64,000 nt of DNA from Streptomyces sp. NBC_00620 (GCF_026341825.1 NZ_JAPENY010000001.1:2728001-2792000); one strand, 5' to 3'. Positions 25,714 through 34,905 are shown, numbered from the stretch's first letter. The notes: generated by a model not told the origin, from the sequence alone. Numbers and translations are program-made.

Positions 25714-28700
25714 TCAGCCCCGCGGCGGCAGCTTCGGCCGCGTCCGATCCGGCACGTTCGAGTAGTCCGGCGGAGACGCCGCCGGTTGCGTGCCCAGCAG
25801 GTCCAGGGCCAGCTGCACGGCGTCGTCGAGTTGGGCGTGGCGGCCCTCCGCCCAGTCCAGGGGCGTGCGGAGGATTTCCAGGTCGGGCGTGACGCCCTTG
25901 TTCTCGACGGACCAGCCGTACGCGTCGAACCAGGCGGCGTTCATCGGGACCGTGATCACCGTCCCGTCGCCGAGGCGGTGGCGCCCGGTCATGCCGACGA
26001 CTCCGCCCCAGGTGCGCTGGCCGACGACCGGGCCCAGCTTCAGCAGCTTGAAGGCCGCGGTGATCATGTCGCCGTCGGAGGAGGTCGCTTCGTCCGCAAG
26101 GGCGACCACCGGACCGCGCGGGGCATTGGAGGCGTACGAGACCGGCTGGGCGTTGCGTGTCAGGTCCCAGCCCAGGATCCTGCGGGTCAGCTTCTCGACG
26201 ACGAGTTCGCTGATGTGGCCGCCCGCGTTGCCGCGCACGTCCACGATGAGCGCGGGCCGGGACACCTCCAGGCGCAGGTCGCGGTTGAACTGGGCCCAGC
26301 CCGAGCCGCCCATGTCGGGGATGTGCAGATAGCCGCAGCGCCCGCCGCTCAACTCCCGTACGACGTCGCGGCGTTTGGCCACCCAGTCCTGGTAGCGCAG
26401 CGGCCGCTCGTCGATGAGCGGGACCACGGCGACCCGGCGCGACCGTCCCTCGCCCTCCGCCGGTGTGAACGTCAGCTCCACCGTCGTACCGCCCGCTCCC
26501 GCCAGCAGCGGATACGGGCCGGTGACCGGGTCCACCGGCCGTCCGTCGACGTGGGTGAGCACCGCGCCCTCGCGGATCCCCGTACCGGCGAGCGGTGAAC
26601 GCGCCTTGGAGTCCGAGGAGTCACCGGGGAGGATCCGCTTGAGCATCCAACTCCCGTCCCGACGGACGAAGTTGGCGCCGAGGAGGCCCTGCCAGCGCTG
26701 GTAGTGCGCCGGGCCTTCGTTGCGGCGGGCCGCGGAGACGTACGCGTGGGAGGTGCCCAGTTCGCCCAGCACCTCGCGGAGCAGATCCGCGAACTCGTCG
26801 GGGGACGCGACCCGTTCGACCAGCGGGCGGTACTGGTCGAGCACCGCGTCCCAGTCGATGCCGCACATGTGCGGCTCCCAGTAGAACGCGCGGATGATGC
26901 GGCCCGCCTCCTCGTACGCCTGGCGCCACTCGGCGGGCGGGTCCGCCTCGTGCAGGATGCGGCGCAGGTCGATCCAGACGGTGGAGTCGCCGTCGCCGGA
27001 CTCGGTGGAGGGGACCGCGCGCAGGTCGCCCTCGTCGACCACGACAAGACGGCTGCCGTCGCCGCTCACCGCGAACCAGTCCAGATGGTCGACGAGTTCG
27101 GACTTCTTCGCCTTGGCGATGTTGAAGTACTCGAGGGTGGGTCGGCCGGAGGTGTCGTCGGGGTTGGCGAAGGTCTCGCCGAGCGCGCCCGAGATCGGCC
27201 AGCGCAGCCACACCAGGCCGCCGCCCGAGACCGGGTACAGCGCCGAGTACTTGGAGGCGGTGACCGGGAACGGCGTGACCCGGCTCTCCAGGCCCTCGAC
27301 CTCGACGGTCACCGTGCTGCCGTCGCCGGTCTCGTCCTCGACCGGGTCCAGGCCGCCGGCGACCGGCCGTCCGTCGGGGTTCAGCGCGAAGGGCGAGGGC
27401 GTCGCGGACGACAGGGGCACCAGGTAGGGGCGGCAGCCGAGCGGGAAGGACAGGTCCCCGGTGTGGACGTCGTACACCGGGTCGAAGCCGCGCCAGGACA
27501 GGAAGGCCAGATAGCGGCCGTCGCTGGTGAACACCGGATTCTCGTCCTCGAAGCGGCCGTTCGTGACGTCGACGATCAGGCGGTCCTTTATCCGCGCCAT
27601 CTTGATCTGGCGCAGGGAGCGGCCGATCCCGGGGTGCGCCCAGGTCAGCCAGGCCCCGTCCGGCGAGAAGACGAGATCGCGCACCGGTCCGTTGATGGAC
27701 CGGATGAGTTCGATGACCTCTCCTCCCCCAGACTTCGTCCGGGAGGTGCCCCCAGACTCCTCGGACGCGTCCAGGACCAGCAGCCGTCCGTCGTTCGAAG
27801 CGATCGCGAGGCGCTCGCCCTGCGGGTCCGAGACCATTTCCTGTACGCGGCCCAGTTCGCCGGAGGCCAGGCGGCGCGGTTCGCGTTCACCGCTCGCGCG
27901 CGGGAGGTAGGCGATCTCGACGGCGTCCTCGCCGTCCGCGTCGGTGACGTAGGCGACCTGGCCGCCGGAGCCGAGCATCTCGGGGAGCCGGACCCGTACG
28001 CCGGGGGTGTCCGCGATGGTGCGCGCGGGGCCGTCGCGGTGGGTGAGCCAGTACAGGCTGCCGCGTACGACGACGGCGCTGGCCCGGCCCGTCTCGTCCA
28101 CGGAGATGCTGTCGATGTGCTGGGCGGCGGGCACCTGGTACGTACGGCGTCCCGCGCGCGGACCGCCGAGCCGGACGTCGAGACGACGCGGGACTGAGTC
28201 GACGGACAGGTCGTCGACGATCCACAGGTCGCCCGCGCACTGGTAGACGACCCGGGTGCCGTCGCTCGAGGCGTGCCGGGCGTAGTACGCGTCGTGGTCG
28301 GTGTGGCGGCGCAGGTCGGAGCCGTCGTAGGCGCACGAGTAGAGGTTCCCGACGCCTTCGTGGTCGGAGAGGAACGCGATGCGGCCGCCGACGAACATGG
28401 GGGTGTCGAGGTGTCCTTCGAGGTCGGCGAGGAGGCGTCTGCCGTGCAGCCAGAGCCGTCCTGTCGCGCCGCCGCGGTAGCGCTTCCAGGCGGCCGGTTC
28501 GTGCGGCGGGGTGCCGGTGAGCAGCAGGGTCTGGCGCTCCCCGCCGATGTCGGCGACCGCGATGTCGGAGACCGGGCCCCAGGGGAGCTTGCCGCCGGGG
28601 TCGCCGTTGGTGGGGACGCTGTAGGCCCAGGTGAAGTACGAGAAGGGCTGGCCGTGTGAGGCGACGGCGAGGATGTCGCCGTCGGGGGACCAGCCGCAGA

Positions 28701-29010
28701 CCTGGGTGTCGGCGCTGCCCCAGTAGGTGAGCCGTTTGCCGGGGCCGCCGTCCACCGGCGCGAGATGGATCTCCGGGGCGATGCTGCGCCAGCTCGTGTA
28801 CGCGATGTGGCGGCCGTCGGGGGAGAAGCGGGGGTGGCCGACCTTGGTGCGGTCGACGGTGAGGCGCCAGGCGCGGCCCGGGCCGTCGAGGGGGGCCACC
28901 CACAGGTCGTCCTCGGCCGCGAAGCACAGCCGGTCGCCGCTGAGGTGCGGGAAGCGCAGGTATCCGGGGGCGTGTTCCCCGGGGGTCGCGTTCTCGTACT
29001 CGTCGCTCAC
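25714..29010 (-). CDS. Tricorn protease
   Basis: A 1098-aa protein with two beta-propellers (about 15-660), a PDZ domain (near 800-880) and a C-terminal tail-specific-protease core. Tricorn trims proteasome products to short peptides. Catalytic landmarks are His755 in LGTSHAYVS and Ser978 in EATSSDGDM, followed by the Asp of the oxyanion site. The length is normal for Streptomyces tricorn proteins. A GC-rich insertion encoding GGTSRTKSGGG lies in a propeller loop and derives from a dispersed Streptomyces repeat (about 27722-27753). It is cytosolic, since no signal peptide is seen. The gene is monocistronic between a hairpin and the TetR gene. Confidence 0.9.
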   Translation of the reverse strand: MSDEYENATPGEHAPGYLRFPHLSGDRLCFAAEDDLWVAPLDGPGRAWRLTVDRTKVGHPRFSPDGRHIAYTSWRSIAPEIHLAPVDGGPGKRLTYWGSADTQVCGWSPDGDILAVASHGQPFSYFTWAYSVPTNGDPGGKLPWGPVSDIAVADIGGERQTLLLTGTPPHEPAAWKRYRGGATGRLWLHGRRLLADLEGHLDTPMFVGGRIAFLSDHEGVGNLYSCAYDGSDLRRHTDHDAYYARHASSDGTRVVYQCAGDLWIVDDLSVDSVPRRLDVRLGGPRAGRRTYQVPAAQHIDSISVDETGRASAVVVRGSLYWLTHRDGPARTIADTPGVRVRLPEMLGSGGQVAYVTDADGEDAVEIAYLPRASGEREPRRLASGELGRVQEMVSDPQGERLAIASNDGRLLVLDASEESGGTSRTKSGGGEVIELIRSINGPVRDLVFSPDGAWLTWAHPGIGRSLRQIKMARIKDRLIVDVTNGRFEDENPVFTSDGRYLAFLSWRGFDPVYDVHTGDLSFPLGCRPYLVPLSSATPSPFALNPDGRPVAGGLDPVEDETGDGSTVTVEVEGLESRVTPFPVTASKYSALYPVSGGGLVWLRWPISGALGETFANPDDTSGRPTLEYFNIAKAKKSELVDHLDWFAVSGDGSRLVVVDEGDLRAVPSTESGDGDSTVWIDLRRILHEADPPAEWRQAYEEAGRIIRAFYWEPHMCGIDWDAVLDQYRPLVERVASPDEFADLLREVLGELGTSHAYVSAARRNEGPAHYQRWQGLLGANFVRRDGSWMLKRILPGDSSDSKARSPLAGTGIREGAVLTHVDGRPVDPVTGPYPLLAGAGGTTVELTFTPAEGEGRSRRVAVVPLIDERPLRYQDWVAKRRDVVRELSGGRCGYLHIPDMGGSGWAQFNRDLRLEVSRPALIVDVRGNAGGHISELVVEKLTRRILGWDLTRNAQPVSYASNAPRGPVVALADEATSSDGDMITAAFKLLKLGPVVGQRTWGGVVGMTGRHRLGDGTVITVPMNAAWFDAYGWSVENKGVTPDLEILRTPLDWAEGRHAQLDDAVQLALDLLGTQPAASPPDYSNVPDRTRPKLPPRG
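27722..27753. repeat. dispersed stem-loop repeat inside the tricorn gene
   Basis: An imperfect inverted repeat with CTCCC/GGGAG arms followed by GTGCCCCCA, of the type often found between Streptomyces genes. Here it lies in frame in a coding sequence. The repeat family is recognised from memory. Confidence 0.5.
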
Positions 29011-29104
29011 CTACCCATGCTTTTCCGCTGGGAGGGCCTCGGCAACTTGTGCGTGGGTGTCGATTGCGGGGGTTGAGCCGAAGACTCGTGACACAGGACA
29101 CGTA

Positions 29105-29117
29105 CGAAACGGTTTCG
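29105..29117. promoter_or_regulatory. operator candidate upstream of tetR
   Basis: CGAAAC-G-GTTTCG palindrome within GTACGAAACGG. GTACGAA recurs at about 29149 and 29163, so there are three copies within 70 bp before the TetR start. This is consistent with autoregulation by TetR. Confidence 0.45.
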
Positions 29118-29209
29118 TTTCGCTCGCTCTCAGGGTATCTTCAGAGACGTACGAAGGCGATGTACGAAGATGACGCATGAATCCGTCGGAGCAGGAGAAG
29201 GTGAGTGGG

Positions 29210-29797
29210 ATGACTGAAGCCGCAACGGTGCGACGCAGTCGGATCACGCCCGAGCGTGAGGCCGAGCTGTACACGGCTGTGCTCGATCTGCTCCGGGAAG
29301 TCGGCTATGACGCCCTGACCATGGATGCCGTCGCCGCCCGCACCAAGTCGAGCAAGGCCACCCTCTACCGCCAGTGGGGTGGCAAGGCCGAGCTCGTGGC
29401 CAGGGCGATGCGGCACCAGAAGCGGGGTCACGCCGATGTCGACACCGGGTCCCTGCGGGGCGACTTCCACGCGATGGTGACCCGTGACGACGACTGTCAC
29501 ATGGAGCAGAACTCCGCGCTGATGCGGAGTCTTGCCATGGCGATGCACGCGAACCCCGATCTCCTGCGCGCCTTCCGGGAGTTGCTCATCGAGCCGGAGG
29601 TGGCGGAGATGCGGCGCGTGCTGCAACGCGCCGTCGACCGGGGCGAGATCCGTCCGGACAACCCCGCGATCGACTACGTGATGCACATGATGATCGGTGG
29701 TTTCGCGGCCCGCACCATGATCGACGAGCTGCCGCCGACCCAGGACTTCCTCACCTCGTACGTCGACGCAGTGGTCCTTCCCGCCCTCTGCGCCTGA
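29210..29797 (+). CDS. TetR family transcriptional regulator
   Basis: A 195-aa repressor. The HTH reads LTMDAVAARTKSSKATLYRQW with the preceding helix AVLDLLREVGYD. The C-terminal ligand domain carries two HxM clusters (AMAMHANP and DYVMHMMIGGF). I favour ATG 29210 with AAGG 8 nt upstream. An ATG at 29177 would add 11 residues. The efflux-like MMPL gene follows 147 bp downstream in the same direction, so this repressor probably controls it. Divergent from tricorn, with GTACGAA repeats between. Confidence 0.85.
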   Translation: MTEAATVRRSRITPEREAELYTAVLDLLREVGYDALTMDAVAARTKSSKATLYRQWGGKAELVARAMRHQKRGHADVDTGSLRGDFHAMVTRDDDCHMEQNSALMRSLAMAMHANPDLLRAFRELLIEPEVAEMRRVLQRAVDRGEIRPDNPAIDYVMHMMIGGFAARTMIDELPPTQDFLTSYVDAVVLPALCA

Positions 29798-29944
29798 ACC
29801 CTCAGCCCTCCCCGAAATCCTTTCCATCGCACCTGACGCGACCGCTCACGTCGTCGGGCTGATCCCCCCTGCCCTCCCCCGTTCCCCAGCGGGTGATCGC
29901 ACCAGCCCCTTGCCATCCAACGACCTGACCGGGAGTACGCCCTC

Positions 29945-32155
29945 GTGGCTACATTTCTCTATAAACTCGGCCGACTCGCCTTCAGGCGACGGCACTTCGT
30001 CGCCCTGATCTGGGTTGCGCTGCTGACGCTCGCGGGCGTCGGCGCGGCAAGCGCACCCGCCGCGGGCACCAGTTCGTTCTCGATACCGGGCACCGAGGCG
30101 CAGAAGGCCTTCGACCTGCTGGAACAGCGCAACCCCGGCATGAGCGCCGACGGAGCGACCGCACGCGTCGTCTTCAAGGCGCCCAGCGGCGAGAAGATGG
30201 CGGACGCGGCCAACAAGGCGACCGTCGAGAAGACCGTCGAGGCACTCGGCGACGGCTCCGAGGTCACCTCCGTGACCGACCCGTACAAGGCCAAGTCGAT
30301 CTCCGACGACGGGACGGTCGCGTACGCGCAGGTCTCCTACAAGGTCTCCGGCATGGAGTTGAAGGACTCCTCGAAGGAGGCCCTGGAGGACGCGGCGAAG
30401 GAAGCGCGGTCCGGCGGGATGACCGTCGAGATCGGCGGTGACGCGCTCCAGGCGACGCCCGAGACCGGGTCCACCGAGATCATCGGTATCGCGGTCGCCG
30501 CGGTCGTCCTCGTCATCACCTTCGGCTCGCTGATCGCGGCCGGGCTGCCGCTGCTGACCGCGCTGATCGGCGTGGGCATCGGTATCTCGACCATCACCGC
30601 GCTGGCGAAGGCGCTCGACCTCGGCACCACCACCTCCACGCTCGCGATGATGATCGGGCTCGCGGTCGGCATCGACTACGCGCTGTTCATCGTCTCGCGC
30701 TATCGAGCTGAACTGGCCGAGGGCCGCGAACGCGAGGAAGCGGCCGGGCGGGCCGTCGGCACGGCGGGCTCGGCGGTGGTCTTCGCGGGTCTGACGGTCG
30801 TGATCGCGCTGGTCGGCCTGTCGGTCGTGAACATCCCGGTGCTGACGAAGATGGGTATCGCGGCGGCCGGCACGGTCGTGATCGCGGTACTGATCGCCCT
30901 CACCCTGATCCCGGCGATGCTCGGCTACGCCGGCAAGAAGGTCCAGCCCGCGGGCAAGAAGAGCAAGCTGCTCGGCGGGGGCCGGGCCGCCAAGAAGGAG
31001 GGCAAGCCCAACATGGGCACCCGCTGGGCGAGCTTCGTCGTACGCCGTCCGGTGGCCGTCCTGCTCTTCGGTGTCGTCGCGCTCGGCGCCGCCGCGATCC
31101 CGGCGGCCTCGCTCGAACTGGGCCTGGGCGACGACGGTTCGCAGCCCACGTCCACGACCCAGCGCCGGGCGTACGACACGCTGTCCGACGGCTTCGGCCC
31201 CGGTTTCAACGGCCCGCTGATGATCGTCGCGGACGTGAAGGCGAGCGACGACCCGGACGCCGCCGTCACCACGGTGACCGACCGGATCAAGGGTCTCGAC
31301 GACGTCGTGTCGGTGACTCCCTCGCCGCTCAACGAGGCCGGGGACACCGCGACGATCACCGTGATCCCGGACTCCAAGCCCTCCTCGATCACCACCGAGG
31401 ACCTGGTGCACGCCATCCGCGGCGAGGCCGGCGACATCAAGGCGGACACCGGCGCGGAGGTGCTGGTCACCGGCACCACGGCGATGAACATCGACTTCTC
31501 GCAGAAGCTCAACGACGCGCTGCTGCCGTACCTGGCGCTGGTCGTCGGCCTGGCCTTCCTGCTCCTGATCGTGGTCTTCCGCTCGATCCTGGTCCCGCTG
31601 AAGGCGGCCCTCGGCTTCCTGCTCTCGGTGATGGCCGCGCTCGGCGCAGTCGTCGCGGTCTTCCAGTGGGGCTGGCTCGCCGGCCTGCTGGGCGTCGAGG
31701 AGACCGGCCCGATCATGTCGATGATGCCGATCTTCATGGTGGGCGTCGTCTTCGGACTCGCCATGGACTACGAGGTCTTCCTCGTGACCCGCATGCGCGA
31801 GGCGTACGTCCACGGCGAGAAGCCCAACCAGGCGATCGTGACCGGCTTCAACCACGGCGCCCGCGTCGTGACCGCCGCCGCCGTCATCATGATGGCCGTC
31901 TTCGGAGGCTTCATCGGCTCCACCGAGTCGATGATCAAGATGATCGGCTTCGGCCTCGCGATCGCCGTCTTCTTCGACGCGTTCGTGGTGCGCATGGCGA
32001 TCGTCCCGGCAGTGCTCTCCCTACTCGGCAAGAAGGCCTGGTGGCTGCCGAAGTGGCTGGACCGCGCGCTCCCGAACGTCGACGTCGAGGGCGAGGGGCT
32101 CCGCAAGCTGGACGAGGAACGGCGGGACGAGGACCGGGAGTTGGTACGGGTCTGA
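29945..32155 (+). CDS. MMPL family transporter
   Basis: A 736-aa RND-type MMPL protein with two repeats. Each has one TM, an extracellular domain and five more TMs. Family motifs are GLAVGIDYALFIVSRYRAEL in the first half and GLAMDYEVFLVTRMREAYVH in the second, with the paired Asp-Tyr of proton relay. Such proteins export lipids or drugs. The absence of glycosyl or PKS genes suggests a drug-efflux role, with the TetR gene as its regulator. The GTG start follows GGGAG. A hairpin terminator follows. Confidence 0.9.
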   Translation: MATFLYKLGRLAFRRRHFVALIWVALLTLAGVGAASAPAAGTSSFSIPGTEAQKAFDLLEQRNPGMSADGATARVVFKAPSGEKMADAANKATVEKTVEALGDGSEVTSVTDPYKAKSISDDGTVAYAQVSYKVSGMELKDSSKEALEDAAKEARSGGMTVEIGGDALQATPETGSTEIIGIAVAAVVLVITFGSLIAAGLPLLTALIGVGIGISTITALAKALDLGTTTSTLAMMIGLAVGIDYALFIVSRYRAELAEGREREEAAGRAVGTAGSAVVFAGLTVVIALVGLSVVNIPVLTKMGIAAAGTVVIAVLIALTLIPAMLGYAGKKVQPAGKKSKLLGGGRAAKKEGKPNMGTRWASFVVRRPVAVLLFGVVALGAAAIPAASLELGLGDDGSQPTSTTQRRAYDTLSDGFGPGFNGPLMIVADVKASDDPDAAVTTVTDRIKGLDDVVSVTPSPLNEAGDTATITVIPDSKPSSITTEDLVHAIRGEAGDIKADTGAEVLVTGTTAMNIDFSQKLNDALLPYLALVVGLAFLLLIVVFRSILVPLKAALGFLLSVMAALGAVVAVFQWGWLAGLLGVEETGPIMSMMPIFMVGVVFGLAMDYEVFLVTRMREAYVHGEKPNQAIVTGFNHGARVVTAAAVIMMAVFGGFIGSTESMIKMIGFGLAIAVFFDAFVVRMAIVPAVLSLLGKKAWWLPKWLDRALPNVDVEGEGLRKLDEERRDEDRELVRV

Positions 32156-32176
32156 GGCTCGCGTAGCGGTTGGCAG

Positions 32177-32202
32177 GGCGTCCCACTTGCGAGTGGGGCG
32201 CC
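32177..32202. terminator. terminator between MMPL and ATP-binding genes
   Basis: 11-bp arms (GGCGTCCCACT and AGTGGGGCGCC, one G-T) with a 4-nt loop, in a 65-bp convergent gap. Confidence 0.75.
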
Positions 32203-32220
32203 TTGTCGTGTGTACGAGTC

Positions 32221-32676
32221 TTACGGCTGATGGTCTTGTGGGTGACGGGCCCAGCCCACGTCCACCTCTGCCCAGACCGTCTTGCGCGGCGGCAGTCCCG
32301 ATGTCACGCCCCAGCGGTCCGCCAGTGCCTCCACGAGCAGCAGGCCGCGCCCCGACTCCGCGTGCGCCTCCGCCTGGTTGAGCCGGGGGAGGCGGTCACC
32401 GCGGGTGTCCGTGACCTCGATACGGAGCGTGTCGCCGACGACGTACAGCGTCAGACGGAAGTCGCGGCCCGGGATGCGGCCGTGGGTCGCGGCGTTGGCA
32501 GCGAGTTCGGCGACGATCTGGCTCGGCTCGTCCAACGGCACCTCCCAGCTGCGGAGTTGCTCGGCAGCGAGCAGACGGGCCAGGCGGGCGCCGCGGGGTG
32601 TGGGGGACAGGAGGACGCTGAAGTTGCGGATGGGGTGGTCGAGTTGGAGGTGAGGGGCCGCAGTCTCTTGATTCAC
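32221..32676 (-). CDS. Anti-sigma-factor-like ATP-binding protein (HATPase_c)
   Basis: A 151-aa RsbW/SpoIIAB-like ATPase domain. Motifs are VAELAANAATHGRIPGRDF (N box), IEVTDTRGDRLP (G1) and SGRGLLLVEALADRWGV (G2). It is the usual divergent partner of a DUF5753/DUF397 gene pair in Streptomyces, where such trios are highly duplicated. The GTG at 32676 is preceded by GAG. Lacking a sensor or anti-anti-sigma partner, it may act on an unknown sigma factor. The gap to the XRE gene start is 136 bp. Confidence 0.85.
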   Translation of the reverse strand: MNQETAAPHLQLDHPIRNFSVLLSPTPRGARLARLLAAEQLRSWEVPLDEPSQIVAELAANAATHGRIPGRDFRLTLYVVGDTLRIEVTDTRGDRLPRLNQAEAHAESGRGLLLVEALADRWGVTSGLPPRKTVWAEVDVGWARHPQDHQP

Positions 32677-32812
32677 ATCACTCAGCGTGGCCGACTCTGC
32701 GTACGGTAGGGAGTCGCTGCGCGTGTGCGTACCGTTACTGTCCGGCGTTTGTCTCGGGCTGTCTCGGCTGTCTCCGTGCCGTACGGGTAGGGGTGCGCGT
32801 TGGAGGTGGGCG

Positions 32813-33658
32813 ATGAGCGAGGGTGCGGACGAGGCGGGCTGGGGCATCGAGCCTGGGGACGAGATGGCGCCGATGATCGAGGTCGTCGGCGGCGTGATCA
32901 AGTTCCACCGGGAGGCCGCGGGGATGGGCGCGGCCGACTTCGGGGAGGCGATGGGGTACGGCGAGGACATGATCCGCAAGATCGAGCGTGGGGCGCGGAT
33001 TCCCCGGCTCGAGTTCCTGTACCAGGCGGATGAGGTGCTTGACGCGAGCGGGGCGATCAAGGCGCTGCGGGTGCACACGGACAAGGCCCGGTATCCGAAG
33101 AAGGTACGGGAGTTGGCTCAACTGGAGGCACGGGCTGTTGAGTCGGCGTGGTATCGCAACCACAACATCCATGGACTGTTGCAGACGCCGGAGTACGCGA
33201 AGGCGCTCTTCGAGACGCGTCAGCCTGCGTACTCTGCGGACGTGGTGGCCCGGGAGACCGATGCGCGGATGGCCCGAAAGGTGATCTTCGAACGGGAGCC
33301 TGCCCCGACGCTTGGCTTTGTCCAGGAACAGGTGACGCTGGAGCGCCCCATCGGAGGCAAGATGGTGTTACGGCGGCAGCTCGAACACCTGCTGGAGGTG
33401 GCGCAGCTGCGGAACGTCACGTTTCAGGTCATGCCGACCGACCGGGAGGACCACGCCGGAATGGACGGCCTGATCGACGTGCTGAAGTTTCAGGACGGCA
33501 CGGCGGTCGGGCGTTCCGACGGGGCGTTCAACGGCCGCCCGGTCTCAAGTCCCAGAGATCTTCGTATCCTTGAACTGCGCTACGGCATGATCCGGGCGCA
33601 GGCTCTCACGCCGAGGGAGTCTCAGGCCTTCATCGAGCACGTGCTGGGGAGACTATGA
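32813..33658 (+). CDS. XRE/DUF5753 regulator (WhiJ-like)
   Basis: A 281-aa protein. The N-terminal HTH (VIKFHREAAGMGAADFGEAMGYG, given as one helix pair) is followed by the DUF5753 ligand-like domain (YRNHNIHGLLQTPEYAKALF, LGFVQEQVTLERPIGG and VTFQVMPTDREDHAGMDG). The ATG has GGAGG 6 nt upstream. WhiJ-type proteins pair with a small DUF397 protein and influence development. The next gene overlaps by 4 nt (ATGA) and is such a partner. The DNA site and signal are unknown. Confidence 0.88.
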   Translation: MSEGADEAGWGIEPGDEMAPMIEVVGGVIKFHREAAGMGAADFGEAMGYGEDMIRKIERGARIPRLEFLYQADEVLDASGAIKALRVHTDKARYPKKVRELAQLEARAVESAWYRNHNIHGLLQTPEYAKALFETRQPAYSADVVARETDARMARKVIFEREPAPTLGFVQEQVTLERPIGGKMVLRRQLEHLLEVAQLRNVTFQVMPTDREDHAGMDGLIDVLKFQDGTAVGRSDGAFNGRPVSSPRDLRILELRYGMIRAQALTPRESQAFIEHVLGRL

Positions 33659-33906
33659 GCACCACGGAACTCCACTGGTTCAAGAGTAGCTACAGCGACA
33701 GCAGCGAAGCCGGCGACTGTGTCGAAGTTGCGCACGACTGGTTCAAGAGCAGCTACAGCGACAGCAGCGAACCCGGCGACTGCGTCGAGATAGCCGTGGC
33801 CCCCGCCGTCATCCACGTCCGTGACTCCAAGAACACCCAAGGCTCCCGCCTCGCCGTGGGACCCACCACGTGGACGGACTTCGTGGCGTACGTGTCGGGG
33901 ATGTAG
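33655..33906 (+). CDS. DUF397 protein with internal duplication
   Basis: An 83-aa partner of the XRE protein. The typical DUF397 start WFKSSYSDSSEAGDCVEVA occurs twice in tandem (63-bp unit, starting at 33676 and 33739), followed once by the normal end VIHVRDSKNTQGSRLAV and WTDFVAYVSGM. Ordinary DUF397 proteins are about 60-65 residues and have one copy. The two copies differ at few bases, so the duplication is recent. It is coupled to the XRE gene by ATGA. BldB-related small proteins of this kind modulate their regulator. Confidence 0.9.
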   Translation: MSTTELHWFKSSYSDSSEAGDCVEVAHDWFKSSYSDSSEPGDCVEIAVAPAVIHVRDSKNTQGSRLAVGPTTWTDFVAYVSGM

Positions 33907-33953
33907 ACCCGCAGCGCCCTCATCTGTCCAGAACGTGAGTGAACTTTGAGCGG

Positions 33954-34508
33954 ATGACTCCAAATCGGAAGGCGGCGAGGGTGTCGGGCTTTTCGCCCTG
34001 GCAGGACAGAATGCTGCGAGCGGTCTGGCGGCACGGCGAGAATCTCCCGCAAGAAGTGCTGTCATGGATGGCTGAGTTGCATGCCGAATTCGGAGAAATT
34101 CCGGAAAGGGAATTCTGTGAATTGTGGACCGCGCGAACATTTTCCATGGCGAGATCGGCCTTCGAGCTGATCGAAAGGTCGGTGGAGGAGGAAACCGGGA
34201 AAGAGGTCACCGGGGAGGACTTCTGCTACCTCGACTACCTGCGCGACCCGGAACTAGGGCCGGTCGGCGTGGTCCGCATCAAGTCCATGGAGGTCTCGAC
34301 GCCGGATGGTGCAGAGGTCCTGGGCGCTGTGGCGGAAGGAGTCCAGGAATTCGTCATGGGCCACTACCACATGGTCTGGCCCGTCTGCAGTCAGCACGGC
34401 CGCGGCCTGCACGTAGGTTATTTCCATGAGACCGCGGTCTGGAAATGCAAGGGAGGAACTGCAGACGGTCATGTGGCAAGAACTATTGATCCTGCCATTC
34501 GGCTGTAG
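33954..34508 (+). CDS. hypothetical protein
   Basis: A 184-aa soluble protein with no family that I recognise. It has a helical N-terminal half (SPWQDRMLRAVWRHGENL, LSWMAELHAEFGEIPE) and a C-terminal half with VGVVRIKSMEVSTPDG, a cluster of His/Cys (GHYHMVWPVCSQHGRGLHVG) and WKCKGG. Its codons are visibly more A/T-rich than those of its neighbours (for example AATTCCGGAAAGGGAATTC), so it may be acquired. Start ambiguous: GTG 33939 or ATG 33954. It lies 47 bp after the DUF397 gene and could be in the same transcript. Confidence 0.6.
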   Translation: MTPNRKAARVSGFSPWQDRMLRAVWRHGENLPQEVLSWMAELHAEFGEIPEREFCELWTARTFSMARSAFELIERSVEEETGKEVTGEDFCYLDYLRDPELGPVGVVRIKSMEVSTPDGAEVLGAVAEGVQEFVMGHYHMVWPVCSQHGRGLHVGYFHETAVWKCKGGTADGHVARTIDPAIRL

Positions 34509-34548
34509 GGCATGGCAGATGGAATGAGAGGGTGGTGCGTGCGGCAGG

Positions 34549-34905
34549 TCAGTGAGCCACCGGCGCCGTCGCCATGTACGTACGGCGAAGGAACCGCAGC
34601 AGCGTTTTCGACTCGAACTGCACGACCGCCACTCCTTGTGCCGAGTGGAACTCCATGACCGCCTGCACTCGGCCGCACGGCCAGACGCGTACGTCGCCGT
34701 TGCTGACCGGGGCGCGGAGGCCCTGTTCCAGCAACTCGCGGGCGAAGACCCACTCGTGGGGGCCGGGGAGGGTGACGTGCACCTGGCGGGGGTCGGCTTC
34801 GGGGTCGTAGCGGAGGGCGATGGGGACGGCCCGGTGTTCGTCGGCGGCGGTGTCTGCGGTGTCGGTGACGATATGGGCGCGTGCGTACTGTTCGACAGCG
34901 GACAT
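34549..34905 (-). CDS. SsgA-like sporulation/cell-division regulator
   Basis: A 118-aa SALP. The family core is VPIALRYDPEADPRQVHVTL then EWVFARELLEQGLRAPVSNG and DVRVWP, then VVQFESKTLLRFLRRTY. SsgA-like proteins occur only in sporulating actinomycetes and guide septum placement or peptidoglycan maturation. It is shorter than the usual 130-145 residues because the C-terminal acidic helix is missing. Which paralogue it matches cannot be told. AAGGAG lies well placed before the ATG. It is divergent from the nickel transporter operon by 192 bp. Confidence 0.85.
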   Translation of the reverse strand: MSAVEQYARAHIVTDTADTAADEHRAVPIALRYDPEADPRQVHVTLPGPHEWVFARELLEQGLRAPVSNGDVRVWPCGRVQAVMEFHSAQGVAVVQFESKTLLRFLRRTYMATAPVAH

